The notes: generated by a model from the sequence alone, not told the origin. A stretch of 64,000 nucleotides of DNA from an uncultured Muribaculum sp. (GCA_910578835.1 CAJTSK010000001.1:168892-232891), one strand, 5' to 3'. Counted from the stretch's first letter, positions 35,222-44,139 are shown. A program made the numbers and translations.

Positions 35222-36156
35222 GATTCCGACGGATTATAGGTGCCTATGTGCCGGTCTTTTTTCTCTTCAAATATATCGGAGATTGTTAAGAAGATGCCGG
35301 TTTCCTCGACATTGCCAAACTCATCGTTGATGGCAGTGCCAAACATCTTCATTGACGGCGACAGGTTCATGTAGGCGTTGACGAGCGGCGGGATGTTGTA
35401 GCCGTGGTCGCGTATTGCCTTATTGAGTATCTTATAATCGTCTTTAAAAGTTGTGCCGGTAAATAACTGCTCCATTTCGTGACAGTTCATGTTGGTCTCC
35501 AGCGGCATGAACGGTTTTACAAGACCTTCGTTGTCAGGGAAATGCTTGTTGAGGAAATACAAAATCATATTGCGGCACTCGGCATGGTAGCTCGGATACA
35601 TGGTGACCTTGCCAAATAGATACTTGATTGACGGGTACACTACTGTGAGCGCGCCAAGTCCGTCCCAAAGATTGTCGAGCGCATACAGTGCCTTGGCTCC
35701 TGCGCGGGTCGACTGATAGTCGATTGCCACAAACGACCTTCCAAGCTCAAGCGTGTAGGGCAGGTAATCGTTGAGAAACTTTGGTGAGAAGCTGAACATA
35801 TGACCGGTGGCGATACGCGGGTGACCGTTGTCGTCGACATGGATGTTTTCGCCTGTGATAAACCTGTAGCCGCCAATAATCTCGCGTGCTTCAGGATTCC
35901 ACACTATAAGCTGCCGGCAGGGAGGCTCCATAGTGTCAAATTCATCAATGTCACACTCCATGCCTGTGCCACCGCCAGCCATGCGGAAAGCTATCTCGCG
36001 TAGTCGACCTATCTCGCGCATTACATTGGGCGAGTTATGAGCGTCTACTATATATATATGATTGCCCCCCTTGTTGGTGTGGCGTAGAAACTTGTCGGCG
36101 GTAAGTTCGCTTTCCAGGGTCTCGACGGGTATCGGGTCAATAATTTTAATGTCCAT
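35218..36156 (-). CDS. glsB: GNAT-type N-acyltransferase, glycine N-acyltransferase GlsB
   Basis: A 312-residue protein of the OlsB/hemolysin-like acyltransferase family (REIGRLREIAFRMAGGGTG, LIVWNPEAREIIGGYRF, ELGRSFVAIDYQ). In Bacteroides thetaiotaomicron the homologous gene makes N-acyl glycine (commendamide), the first step of glycine and serine-glycine lipids, from an acyl-ACP. The assignment rests on this family resemblance and on the adjacent GlsA-like gene. It follows glsA by 24 bases and overlaps the Wzi-like gene by 4 bases. Confidence 0.85.
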   Translation of the reverse strand: MDIKIIDPIPVETLESELTADKFLRHTNKGGNHIYIVDAHNSPNVMREIGRLREIAFRMAGGGTGMECDIDEFDTMEPPCRQLIVWNPEAREIIGGYRFITGENIHVDDNGHPRIATGHMFSFSPKFLNDYLPYTLELGRSFVAIDYQSTRAGAKALYALDNLWDGLGALTVVYPSIKYLFGKVTMYPSYHAECRNMILYFLNKHFPDNEGLVKPFMPLETNMNCHEMEQLFTGTTFKDDYKILNKAIRDHGYNIPPLVNAYMNLSPSMKMFGTAINDEFGNVEETGIFLTISDIFEEKKDRHIGTYNPSES

Positions 36157-36180
36157 TGTCGCAGTTATATGCTAAAACGC

Positions 36181-37029
36181 TTATTTCCTTTTTAAACTAT
36201 ATACTTTTTCCTTGATAAGGAGTGCCTCTTCGGCTGCTTTCGTGCCGCCTTTAAGAGTGCGCCACGAGATTGGTTTTCCCACGCTTATTTCAAATCGGGC
36301 ACCGCGGCTTCTGAATATCTCTCGCGGCAGATAAATCATCTCGATATTGAATTTAAGTCCGAGTTGTGTGCGTAGTTTTGCAAAATTATAAAAAAACGAT
36401 GAATTTTCCCCACCAAAATGTATGGGAATTATATCACGTTGTGATTGAATAGCCTTATTTATAAACATTTTTTGCCATTTGAGGTCTTTTATTCCCTCTT
36501 TTTGTTTGCGTGACACCAGTCCTGCAGGAAAGATGATGACAGGCGCGTCACCGGCGAGACACTCGTCTATGTCGCTCGACAACCGGCGGCTCTGTTTCCC
36601 ATGCTTGTTGACTGGTAAAAACACATTGTCAAGCGGTTTGACTGCCATAAGTATGTCGTTGACCACAAATTTCACGTTTTTACCGTAATGACCGGCTATG
36701 AAGTCTATCATTGCTATGCCGTCGAGCGCGCCGAGCGGATGGTTGGACACAAAAATCGCCCTTCCGTTCTCGGGAAGGTTGTCCTTGTCCGTGACTGAAT
36801 ATGTGATGCCCATGTCGGCAAGCATGGCATTGCAAAATTCCGCTCCTTTTTTCCCGCGTGTGCGGTCAAGGATGCCGTTAAGTTCATCCTGACATATTGT
36901 GCGTTCCAGCCATCTCACCGCGAATCCCGGTATGAGTCTTAGATATTTTTTCGGAAGCTTGCTGCGCAATGTGGCATCCACGTCGACATGCAAGCGGCTG
37001 TCAGCTGTATCTTTCTGATAGGTATTCAT
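36181..37029 (-). CDS. glsA: PlsC-like O-acyltransferase, GlsA of glycine lipid synthesis
   Basis: A 282-residue acyltransferase. The active-site block SNHPLGALDG (His97, Asp103) is the Bacteroidetes variant of the PlsC HxxxxD motif, with one extra residue. It also shows IIFPAGLVSRKQ (normally FPEGTRS) and DIIPIHFGGENS. In the known pathway GlsA adds a second acyl chain to the 3-hydroxy group of N-acyl glycine made by GlsB. It is first in the operon glsA, glsB, Wzi-like gene, lipoprotein gene. Alternative annotation would be a lysophosphatidate acyltransferase, but the linkage to glsB favours GlsA. Confidence 0.85.
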   Translation of the reverse strand: MNTYQKDTADSRLHVDVDATLRSKLPKKYLRLIPGFAVRWLERTICQDELNGILDRTRGKKGAEFCNAMLADMGITYSVTDKDNLPENGRAIFVSNHPLGALDGIAMIDFIAGHYGKNVKFVVNDILMAVKPLDNVFLPVNKHGKQSRRLSSDIDECLAGDAPVIIFPAGLVSRKQKEGIKDLKWQKMFINKAIQSQRDIIPIHFGGENSSFFYNFAKLRTQLGLKFNIEMIYLPREIFRSRGARFEISVGKPISWRTLKGGTKAAEEALLIKEKVYSLKRK

Positions 37030-37033
37030 GTCG

Positions 37034-37041
37034 CAAAATTA
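37034..37041 (-). promoter_or_regulatory. Possible -7 element of the glsA promoter
   Basis: On the minus strand TAATTTTG matches TAnnTTTG, but it ends only 4 bases before the glsA ATG. If it is used, the mRNA would be leaderless or nearly so. Confidence 0.3.
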
Positions 37042-37310
37042 CGAAATTTCATTGAAAAAACTATCGTATTGCCACATGACGTGTGAGAAATACCTTGTGG
37101 GCATAATCAATCAGGTCGCGAAATTCATCATGGATACAGAGTGACATAGGTCCACAAGAAACAGGGTTGTTTGGAGTTTACAAGCGGGGTACGCCACGGT
37201 GAAGCTGCCGGGCCATGGGGTGGATGATTCGTTGAGTGTGTCGGATATACCTCTACGCTTGTTGTGAAGTAAATTTTAAAAATCGTCAAGTAGCGGCAGG
37301 GCTATTACAG
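37042..37310. other. Non-coding stretch between glsA and a thioredoxin-fold gene
   Basis: No convincing reading frame, RNA motif or repeat was recognised here. The base composition is like that of neighbouring coding DNA, so it could hold gene remnants that I cannot identify. Confidence 0.4.
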
Positions 37311-37351
37311 ATAAAAAAAGAACGGGGGTGCAGCTGTTGTGCATCTCCGTT
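37311..37351 (-). terminator. Intrinsic terminator of the thioredoxin-fold gene
   Basis: A hairpin of ACGGGGGTGCA against TGCATCTCCGT (with G-T pairs) is followed on the minus strand by a run of T (CTTTTTTTA). It lies 9 bases after the stop of the gene at 37360. Confidence 0.65.
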
Positions 37352-37359
37352 TTGTAGTC

Positions 37360-37863
37360 TTAATTGATAGCAAGTTCAATCAGTTGTTGTTCAGTCGGGT
37401 TCTTCGCTACAATACGACCTTCAGGGTCAATAAGAAATGAGCTTAATCCCGATTCGAGATGATAGTCGTTGATAATTTTTTCAGCGTTACTTCTCTCGAT
37501 AAAAAATTGTGATTCCGCACTAAGACCATCTCTGCGCACTATCTCACAAAAGAGGCGCTCACTACGGTCAAGATTGACCGCTAAGAAATGGAATCGTTCT
37601 CCCGGGTTGCTTGAAACCTGATTTTGTTCAAGCTTGGAATACTGCTTGCAGGCGATACGTGACGAAGCGTCGCTTGATGCCCAGAACTGGAGCAGTACCC
37701 ATTTCCCCTTCATGTCGTCGAGTGCCAGTGATGAGTCGGCACGTTCGATTTTAAACATCGGAGCTTTGGAGCCTACGGTGCCATCAACGGCACTGATTGA
37801 CGCGGCTGAGCCAAGTCCGAGGAGAACGGCGAAGATCACAATGATTGTCATTGTTTTCTTCAT
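37360..37863 (-). CDS. TlpA/AhpC-like thioredoxin-fold protein without the CxxC site
   Basis: A 167-residue protein with an N-terminal signal or anchor segment and a thioredoxin fold of the TlpA type (GSKAPMFKIE, MKGKWVLLQFWASS, SSFLIDPEGRIVAKNP). Where TlpA proteins have WASWCGPC, this one has WASSDASS; the nearest Cys is at 72, and one more lies at about 106. It therefore cannot act as a normal dithiol reductase and may be a binding or structural protein, or a peroxiredoxin-like derivative. It stands alone with its own promoter and terminator. Confidence 0.75.
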   Translation of the reverse strand: MKKTMTIIVIFAVLLGLGSAASISAVDGTVGSKAPMFKIERADSSLALDDMKGKWVLLQFWASSDASSRIACKQYSKLEQNQVSSNPGERFHFLAVNLDRSERLFCEIVRRDGLSAESQFFIERSNAEKIINDYHLESGLSSFLIDPEGRIVAKNPTEQQLIELAIN

Positions 37864-37995
37864 TCTTTAAGTTTAAAATTACTAAATACAAAAAGTAAGA
37901 GTAGTGATGAATTATCCATAGCTCTATTCTTCTTGTTGCCGATTTTCGGCGAAAGTCAAACTCTTTTGACCTTAGAAATAACAATTTCAATGCTG

Positions 37996-38003
37996 CAAAG
38001 TTA
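37996..38003 (-). promoter_or_regulatory. -7 element upstream of the thioredoxin-fold gene
   Basis: On the minus strand TAACTTTG is a full TAnnTTTG match, about 130 bases before the start codon at 37863, giving a long leader. Confidence 0.4.
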
Positions 38004-38289
38004 AGCAACTTTTCTGAAAATGAGAAATTTGACTGCTCATATTCACCGTCTTAACGGTAGGGGACCCCTCTAAACTCTACTGATAGAGCGGTTTTCAGAA
38101 GATTGTTAAATTGTTTTAAAACGATGTTTTTCAACATGAATTTTGACCGTTTTTTTACCAAAACCGACCATCGGAGGGCATGGCGGGTCTAAGCAAAAAT
38201 GGTGAGAAATTGTAGTCAAAAAAGCACCGTGACCAACAAACAAAATGAAAATCCGCGTTGTTAAAGAATTGTTATCAACTGTTAGATTT
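38004..38289. other. Non-coding A/T-rich region before the porin gene
   Basis: The stretch holds a short GC palindrome (AGGGGACCCCT near 38052) and several T runs, but no reading frame. No full TAnnTTTG element in the porin direction was found, so the porin promoter remains unplaced. Confidence 0.4.
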
Positions 38290-39591
38290 ATGAAAAAATT
38301 TATTGCGTTAGTTTTATTGCTGTCAGTGATGTTGCCGATGGTTGCACTTACCCCTGCCGAGATACAGGAAATGCAGCAGCGGAAGAGCCATTACATCCTC
38401 AACCTAAACTCCGGAGAGCCGTTGGACTCCGTTTACGAGCAAGAACTCATAAGTATATTTTACTACGACCAGTTCCGCCATTTTCAGGACCCTCTTGCGC
38501 CGTACTTCATGCTTATGAGCAAGACCGATCAATTTGCCATGGGCATCGGTGGCGTGGTAAGGATGAGAGGATGGTATGACTGGGATGGCGCGATGAGCAA
38601 CAGCGCGTTTATCCCTTATGACATCAGCATCCCCGACGATCCTACACGAAATCACTGGACCGGAAGTACACCTGCCGGCACGGCACTGTTTTTGTCGGTG
38701 TTCGGACGTCATACGCGATTTGGCAACTATCAGCTATATATCGAGGCAAATTTCAACGGCTACGGCAGTCGCGACCTGCGGCTTAAAAAGGCTTATGCCA
38801 CTGTAGGTGACTTGACCATCGGTTATACCAATTCGACATTTTCCGACCCGTCGGCGCAACCTCCCACTGTCGACGGTCAAGGCCCAAATTCCAAGTCAAG
38901 CGACACAAATATACTTCTGAGATGGATGCACACCTTCAAACAACGTTACGTCGTGGCGGCTTCGGTCGAGACTCCCAATGGAGCGATACCTACTCTCCCC
39001 GACGTATATACGGGATGTAGCAATTATATGCCGAATTTTGCGGCATTCATGCAGTATCAGTGGGGCGGTGGGCAGCATGTAAGGCTTGCCGGTGTAGTGC
39101 GCGGGCTTGAATATCGCGACCTTTTGGAAAACCGGAACTATAAAAAGACAGGGTGGGGTGTACACGTAAGCACCGTGCTTAACCCTGTCGCACCGTTAAC
39201 CCTGTATGGAGCCGTAATCACCGGAAAGGGATTGGGGAGTCTTGTCAACGACCTCCAAAACTCCCCGATGGATCTTGTAGGCGACCCGTCTCACCGTGGC
39301 AGGATGTTTGCGCCGCTCAGCTTCGGATGGTATGCGGGCGTGCAATATCATTTCCTGCCCAATCTCTTTTCCACTATCGTGTTCAGTGAGGAGAGATTTC
39401 TCCCCAAGGAAGAACCTGTGTATGAAAACATCACCTATAAATATGGACTATATGGCGCCGCAAATATATTCTGGAATATCACTCCCCGCTGTCAGGCAGC
39501 CGTGGAGTATAATCTCGGCAAGCGGCAAAACATTGACCATGCTCACGGTTGGGTCAACAGGGTAAGTCTGATGGCGCAGTTCAGTTTTTGA
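38290..39591 (+). CDS. DcaP-like outer membrane porin
   Basis: A 433-residue beta-barrel protein. The frame opens at 38245, but the ATG at 38290 gives a proper signal peptide (MKKFIALVLLLSVMLP). After it comes a short helical stretch (TPAEIQEMQQRK), then barrel strands (FAMGIGGVVRMRGWYDWDG, ALFLSVFGRHTRFG, LYIEANFNGYG) ending in aromatic F at VSLMAQFSF, the usual C-terminal signature of outer membrane barrels. The pattern resembles the DcaP-like porin family. The substrate is unknown, and the gene is monocistronic. Confidence 0.75.
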   Translation: MKKFIALVLLLSVMLPMVALTPAEIQEMQQRKSHYILNLNSGEPLDSVYEQELISIFYYDQFRHFQDPLAPYFMLMSKTDQFAMGIGGVVRMRGWYDWDGAMSNSAFIPYDISIPDDPTRNHWTGSTPAGTALFLSVFGRHTRFGNYQLYIEANFNGYGSRDLRLKKAYATVGDLTIGYTNSTFSDPSAQPPTVDGQGPNSKSSDTNILLRWMHTFKQRYVVAASVETPNGAIPTLPDVYTGCSNYMPNFAAFMQYQWGGGQHVRLAGVVRGLEYRDLLENRNYKKTGWGVHVSTVLNPVAPLTLYGAVITGKGLGSLVNDLQNSPMDLVGDPSHRGRMFAPLSFGWYAGVQYHFLPNLFSTIVFSEERFLPKEEPVYENITYKYGLYGAANIFWNITPRCQAAVEYNLGKRQNIDHAHGWVNRVSLMAQFSF

Positions 39592-39622
39592 CATTTCACG
39601 CTGCCCTGAAAGGGCGTGATGA

Positions 39623-39652
39623 TTGCAATTACAAAGAATTATCGTAACTTTG
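39623..39652 (+). promoter_or_regulatory. Promoter of the RNase P RNA gene
   Basis: TTG at 39623-39625 and TAACTTTG at 39645-39652 are separated by 19 bases, an ideal Bacteroidetes housekeeping promoter. The RNA starts about 9 bases later. Confidence 0.75.
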
Positions 39653-39660
39653 CGGCGGTA

Positions 39661-40030
39661 TTGAGCAAGACGGTCGGTCGCTTGCCGACTTCGAGAGCGG
39701 CAAGAGGAAAGTCCGGGCAATACAGGGCGCCATGGTTGTTAACGGCAACCCGTCAGTGATGGCAGAGTAGCGTGACAGAAAATAACCGCCTTCCGTTTCG
39801 GGAGGTAAGGGTGAAAAGGCGGGGTAAGAGCCCACCGGGTTCCACAGCGATATGGAATGCCGCACGCCTCATGGATTGCAAGGTCAAGTATACCGGCATT
39901 TAAGGGCTGCCCGTCCATTGCCGGGGGGTAGACTGCTCAAGCCCGGTGGCGACATCGGGATTAGATAAATGACCGACCGCGTCAGTGATTGCCACTGGCG
40001 CGACATAACCCGGCTTACAGTCATGCTCAA
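39661..40030 (+). ncRNA. rnpB: RNase P RNA, bacterial class A
   Basis: The catalytic RNA that removes 5' leaders from pre-tRNA. Stem P1 is formed by TTGAGCA at 39661-39667 and TGCTCAA at 40024-40030, which defines the ends. The conserved core elements are present in order: GAGGAAAGTCCGGGC near 39708, ACAGAAAATAACCGCC near 39776, GGTGAAAAGGCGGGGTAAGAGC near 39809 and, before the 3' end, ACCCGGCTTACAG near 40008. It has its own promoter and a strong terminator. Confidence 0.95.
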
Positions 40031-40032
40031 CC

Positions 40033-40072
40033 CCGCCCCGGTCCGAAAGGATGCAGGGGCGGTATTTTTTTT
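40033..40072 (+). terminator. Intrinsic terminator of rnpB
   Basis: CCGCCCC pairs with GGGGCGG with an inner GTCC/GGA stem and a GAAA-type loop, followed by TATTTTTTTT. It directly follows the P1 stem. Confidence 0.85.
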
Positions 40073-40107
40073 CAACCTCATCAGTGGAAATTTTGTTATA
40101 GATAGAA

Positions 40108-40908
40108 ATGGAGACACCGCTTACTTCCGATGCGATACTGATGGCGTTGCTTATGACGCTTATTGCCGGATTATCGACCGGCATAGGGAGTCTTATGGCT
40201 TTTTTTACCAAGGTTACTAACACTCGCTTTCTCTCAGGTGCGCTTGGATTATCGGCGGGAGTGATGGTATATGTGTCTTTTGTCGAACTGCTGCCCGAGG
40301 CGATACATGCCATGGGGCTGTATGCCACGGAAAAGACCGCGATGCTCTACGTGCTGCTTGCGTTTTTCGGCGGAATGGGCTTGATTGCACTTATCGACTT
40401 TCTTGTGCCGGAAGATGAAAACCCTCACGAGCTGCATAATATCAGGTCGGGGGAAAGCGGCAAGCTGAAACGTACAGGCATAATGCTCGCCCTTACTATC
40501 GGAATCCATAATTTCCCTGAAGGCATCGCTACTTTTGTGTCGGGACTGGAGTCGCTTGATATCGCCCTCCCGATTGTGGTAGCTGTTGCCATACACAATA
40601 TCCCGGAGGGAATAGCCGTGTCGGTGCCGATCTATCATTCTACAGGCAGCCGTAAGAAAGCGCTGTGGTTTTCGGTCGCTTCCGGTTTTGCCGAGCCGCT
40701 CGGCGCGCTTTTCGCCCTCGCTTTCCTCATGCCCATATGGACTCCGGCTGTCAATGCCATCTGTCTTGCCGCTGTTGCCGGTATAATGGTCTACATCTCT
40801 TTTGACGAGCTTCTGCCGAGTGCCGAGGAATACGGTCATCATCATTTTGCCATAGGCGGCGTGATACTCGGCATGGCTGTCATGGGATTCGGATTGCTGC
40901 TGTTCTGA
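40108..40908 (+). CDS. zupT: ZIP-family zinc transporter ZupT
   Basis: A 266-residue inner membrane protein with eight hydrophobic segments. The two metal-site motifs of the ZIP family are visible: HNFPEG (His134, Glu138) and HNIPEG (His163, Glu167). Length and motifs match the GufA/ZupT branch, which imports Zn2+ and other divalent metals. A charged cytoplasmic loop lies near residues 100-125. It begins 36 bases after the rnpB terminator; no separate promoter was recognised. Confidence 0.95.
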   Translation: METPLTSDAILMALLMTLIAGLSTGIGSLMAFFTKVTNTRFLSGALGLSAGVMVYVSFVELLPEAIHAMGLYATEKTAMLYVLLAFFGGMGLIALIDFLVPEDENPHELHNIRSGESGKLKRTGIMLALTIGIHNFPEGIATFVSGLESLDIALPIVVAVAIHNIPEGIAVSVPIYHSTGSRKKALWFSVASGFAEPLGALFALAFLMPIWTPAVNAICLAAVAGIMVYISFDELLPSAEEYGHHHFAIGGVILGMAVMGFGLLLF

Positions 40909-40934
40909 TTTCACTAATTCACTACAAATAGGGA

Positions 40935-40965
40935 TTGCGCTATTGATGACGGTAAGGTAATTTTG
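40935..40965 (+). promoter_or_regulatory. Promoter of the TonB-dependent receptor operon
   Basis: TTG at 40935-40937 and TAATTTTG at 40958-40965 lie 20 bases apart. Next to it CATCTT and AAGATG form a short hairpin followed by six T just before the ATG at 40993, a possible operator or leader structure. Confidence 0.6.
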
Positions 40966-40992
40966 CATCTTGAAGCAAGATGTTTTTTAGTA

Positions 40993-43200
40993 ATGAAGTT
41001 TACCCGCTCACTGTCGATAGTTGCGATTATAATAATGTGTAGCTTTCCTGCCACTGCAGAGGAGAGCGTTGACACTGTGTTGACTCTCGGTGAGGTTTCA
41101 GTCACCGGAATCAAGCAGACTCTCGACATAAAGTCGCTTCCCGTAGCCTCCACGGTAGTGGGAGAGGATGAATTGCAAAAGCTTAATATCGTGACAATGA
41201 AGGGCGTGAGCGAAGTCGCCCCCAACTTCTATATACCCGACTATGGCTCACGCATGACCTCGTCAATATATGTGCGCGGTATCGGGGCGCGTATCGACCA
41301 GCCGGTGATAGGGCTTAATGTCGACAATGTGCCCTATCTCAATAAAGACAACTATGACTTTGACCTTGTGGATATCGAGCGAATAGAGATGTTGCGTGGT
41401 CCGCAGAGCACGCTTTACGGCAGAAACACCATGGGCGGACTTGTTAACATCTACACTCTTTCACCGATGAAATTTCAAGGCATCAGGGCTACCGCCGAAT
41501 ATGGCACCGCCAATACCATGCGTGCAGCCGTGTCATATTATCATAAGCTGACTCCGAGGCTCGGCATGTCGTATGGTGTCTGTTACACCCACTCCGACGG
41601 ATATTTCACCAATCGGTATAATGGCGAGAAGTGTGACAAGGAAAACCAAGGTAGTCTGAGATGGAAGACTGTATGGCGTGCTTCCGACCGGCTGACGATG
41701 GAAAATGTCGCGTCAGTGCAGATTTCACGTCAGGGCGGTTATCCCTATGAGTCGCTTGAATCCGGGCAGATTGCCTACAACGATACATGCTTTTACCGTC
41801 GCACCGGAGTAAACGACGGGCTTACATTCCGTTGGCGGTTAGATGATGCCGTTATATCGAGCATCAGCAGTTTCCAGTATATCGATGACAACATGACCCT
41901 TGACCAGGATTTTCTCCCTGAATCATATTTCACCCTTACGCAGGCTCGCCGTGAGTGGGCGCTTACGCAAGATTTCGTAGGAAAGGGAAATGTCGGCGAT
42001 TATAGCTGGCTCGGTGGCGTTTTCGGCTTTTTCAAGCACACCAACATGAATGCTCCTGTGACATTCAAGGAAACCGGAATCGAGGAGCTGATACTCAAGC
42101 ATCTCAATGCCCATTCATCTCACCCTACTGCGTGGGATGACGACAGCTTCTTGCTGCAGAGCCGGTTTATTAACGATGTATGGGGTGTCGCTTTATATCA
42201 TCAGAGCGGTTACCGAGCCGGAGCCTGGGATTTTGCCCTCGGATTGCGCATTGATATCGAGCATACATCGCTCCGCTATCACAGTCAATGCAATACATCC
42301 TTTACCATCCAGGGCATAGAAGATGGTCAGATTCCGGCAAATATAAATGACCGTGGCAAGCTTCACAAGACATTTGTCGAACTGTTGCCGAAATTCACGG
42401 CTACATATAACATAGAGTCTCTTCCAGGCTCCAATGTGTATCTCTCGGTGGCGCGTGGTTATAAGGCCGGTGGATTCAACACTCAGATGTTCAGCGATGT
42501 GCTTCAGCAACGCCTTATGAGGATTATGGGCTTGTCGCAGAGTTATGACATAGCGCAGATTATTTCGTATAAGCCTGAGTCGAGCTGGAACTATGAGATA
42601 GGTGCCCATTTGAGTGATGCGGGCGGGAAACTTTCGGGACAGGTGGCCCTATTCTATATTAATTGCCGCGACCAGCAGCTCACCATGTTTCCCGACGGTA
42701 ACACGACCGGACGTATCATGACCAATGCCGGCAAGACGCGTAGCTACGGGGCGGAGTTGACTGTCAAATATCAACCATTGGAGCAGCTTGGGCTTACGGC
42801 ATCATATGGATATACCGATGCCCGGTTCCGCGAGTTTCACAACGGCATCAACGATTATTCCGGCAAATATATACCGTATGTCCCTCATAATACGATGTTT
42901 ATCGGTGCCACTTATACCTGTCAGGTAGCTGCGTCCCTGCTCAAAAGAGTGACAGTCGACTTGAATTGCCGTGGAGTAGGGGAGATAATGTGGGATGAAG
43001 CAAACAGTGTGAAGCAGCCTTTCTATATGCTCCCCGGAGCATCGGTGAAATTAGATTTTAGTAAAATTTCACTTACATTATGGGGCGAGAACCTCACTGA
43101 TACAAAATATAATACATTTTACTTCGTTAGTATAGGAAATGCATTTTTACAGAGAGGTAAACCATTAAGGATAGGTGCAACTTTCAGAATACAGATTTAA
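40993..43200 (+). CDS. TonB-dependent receptor, siderophore/vitamin type
   Basis: A 735-residue outer membrane receptor with a signal peptide, TonB box-like start (LGEVSVTGIKQ), plug domain (VGEDELQKLNIV, SSIYVRGIGARIDQP, DIERIEMLRGPQSTLYGRNTMGG) and a 22-strand barrel ending with a terminal aromatic-type strand (RIGATFRIQI). The plug motif RGPQSTLYGRN is that of classical receptors for iron chelates or vitamins and not of SusC. The upstream in-frame TTG at 40963 is within the promoter and is rejected. A lipoprotein gene follows after 26 bases, probably a surface partner. No cobalamin riboswitch was seen. Confidence 0.92.
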   Translation: MKFTRSLSIVAIIIMCSFPATAEESVDTVLTLGEVSVTGIKQTLDIKSLPVASTVVGEDELQKLNIVTMKGVSEVAPNFYIPDYGSRMTSSIYVRGIGARIDQPVIGLNVDNVPYLNKDNYDFDLVDIERIEMLRGPQSTLYGRNTMGGLVNIYTLSPMKFQGIRATAEYGTANTMRAAVSYYHKLTPRLGMSYGVCYTHSDGYFTNRYNGEKCDKENQGSLRWKTVWRASDRLTMENVASVQISRQGGYPYESLESGQIAYNDTCFYRRTGVNDGLTFRWRLDDAVISSISSFQYIDDNMTLDQDFLPESYFTLTQARREWALTQDFVGKGNVGDYSWLGGVFGFFKHTNMNAPVTFKETGIEELILKHLNAHSSHPTAWDDDSFLLQSRFINDVWGVALYHQSGYRAGAWDFALGLRIDIEHTSLRYHSQCNTSFTIQGIEDGQIPANINDRGKLHKTFVELLPKFTATYNIESLPGSNVYLSVARGYKAGGFNTQMFSDVLQQRLMRIMGLSQSYDIAQIISYKPESSWNYEIGAHLSDAGGKLSGQVALFYINCRDQQLTMFPDGNTTGRIMTNAGKTRSYGAELTVKYQPLEQLGLTASYGYTDARFREFHNGINDYSGKYIPYVPHNTMFIGATYTCQVAASLLKRVTVDLNCRGVGEIMWDEANSVKQPFYMLPGASVKLDFSKISLTLWGENLTDTKYNTFYFVSIGNAFLQRGKPLRIGATFRIQI

Positions 43201-43226
43201 GTTTTTATAATTAACAGTAAGATTAG

Positions 43227-44120
43227 ATGAAGATTAACAAAACATTTCTCGCCGCAGCGCTTGTAGCTGCCGTGTTTACATCGTGTGAGACAAAAGAAAA
43301 TTCCCATCGTGAGACCCAGCCGTTCAACATGCTCAATTACGTGACTGACGGCACTGAGGAAAATTATTCAATCGGCACTGCTTCCATTTCAATAGAATAT
43401 CTTGGAGAGTCGGCATCAAGCCTGAGTGTGCGTAAGGTGGTTATGGCAGGTGGCTCTGAACAGAGCTTTGATGTAAATGCCCTGACCAACAAGAATGTTG
43501 CCTCCGGTATGGGGTTTGAGCTGTCTCCGACTTCTGTAGCGACTAACGGCATGTCAGATATAAACATCAGCCTGCTTGGTGGCTCAGCATGGATACAGCA
43601 TTGGAATCTTTTCTACAACTTTAAGTCAGGCAATGAAAAGGTGTTCGGTATGCCTGCCATCTCCTTCTATTTTAGTGCAACCAAGGTAACCAAGGCTCTT
43701 AACGGCGAACCTGTACTCTCAACTGAAGAGGTAGCTAAGAACCGCTATCAGATTACCATTAATGAAAAGGATGTCAACAAGGCTACCCGTACACTCAATC
43801 TTTATGTTGCCGGAGCGGCTTTCATGGAAGGTATGCCCGCGATGAACATGGTGTTTAAGGATATACCTTTCTCAATTGAAAACGGTCGCCTGACATTTGC
43901 TGCCGACCGTCTTGTTCCCTCGGTATTGACCGGTGACAATGCTGATAAAGAGGTGCCCAATGAAAAATTCCCCATCACTGACCTTGAAGGTTCCGGCTTG
44001 CTTGGTGATAACATCACTCTCAAATATTCCTGTACGCCTACTATCGGTGAAGACAACTCGACTACCTACAACGTTGTGTCTACACTCAAGTTCCGTCTAC
44101 AGTCTTCTTCTCAGCAGTAA
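43227..44120 (+). CDS. Lipoprotein of unknown function, partner of the TonB-dependent receptor
   Basis: A 297-residue lipoprotein (lipobox VFTSC, Cys20) with an ETKENS linker. The mature part is rich in beta strands and shows internal similarity of pattern rather than a known motif (YSIGTASISIEYLG, RYQITINEKDVNKATRTLNLYVAGA, NITLKYSCTPTIGE). I do not recognise a characterised family; a DUF4840-like lipoprotein is the nearest I can suggest. Being co-transcribed with a TonB-dependent receptor, it may help capture its ligand at the cell surface. A strong terminator follows. Confidence 0.7.
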   Translation: MKINKTFLAAALVAAVFTSCETKENSHRETQPFNMLNYVTDGTEENYSIGTASISIEYLGESASSLSVRKVVMAGGSEQSFDVNALTNKNVASGMGFELSPTSVATNGMSDINISLLGGSAWIQHWNLFYNFKSGNEKVFGMPAISFYFSATKVTKALNGEPVLSTEEVAKNRYQITINEKDVNKATRTLNLYVAGAAFMEGMPAMNMVFKDIPFSIENGRLTFAADRLVPSVLTGDNADKEVPNEKFPITDLEGSGLLGDNITLKYSCTPTIGEDNSTTYNVVSTLKFRLQSSSQQ

Positions 44121-44139
44121 CGGCTGTTGATTGCATATA

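Noticed and set aside
39597..39617. Hairpin after the porin stop codon
   Set aside because: CACGC-CCCT/AGGG-CGTG can pair, but no T-tract follows, so I did not list it as a terminator.
40909..40992. Possible cobalamin riboswitch before the TonB-dependent receptor
   Set aside because: The leader is far too short and has no B12-box; only a promoter and a small hairpin are there.
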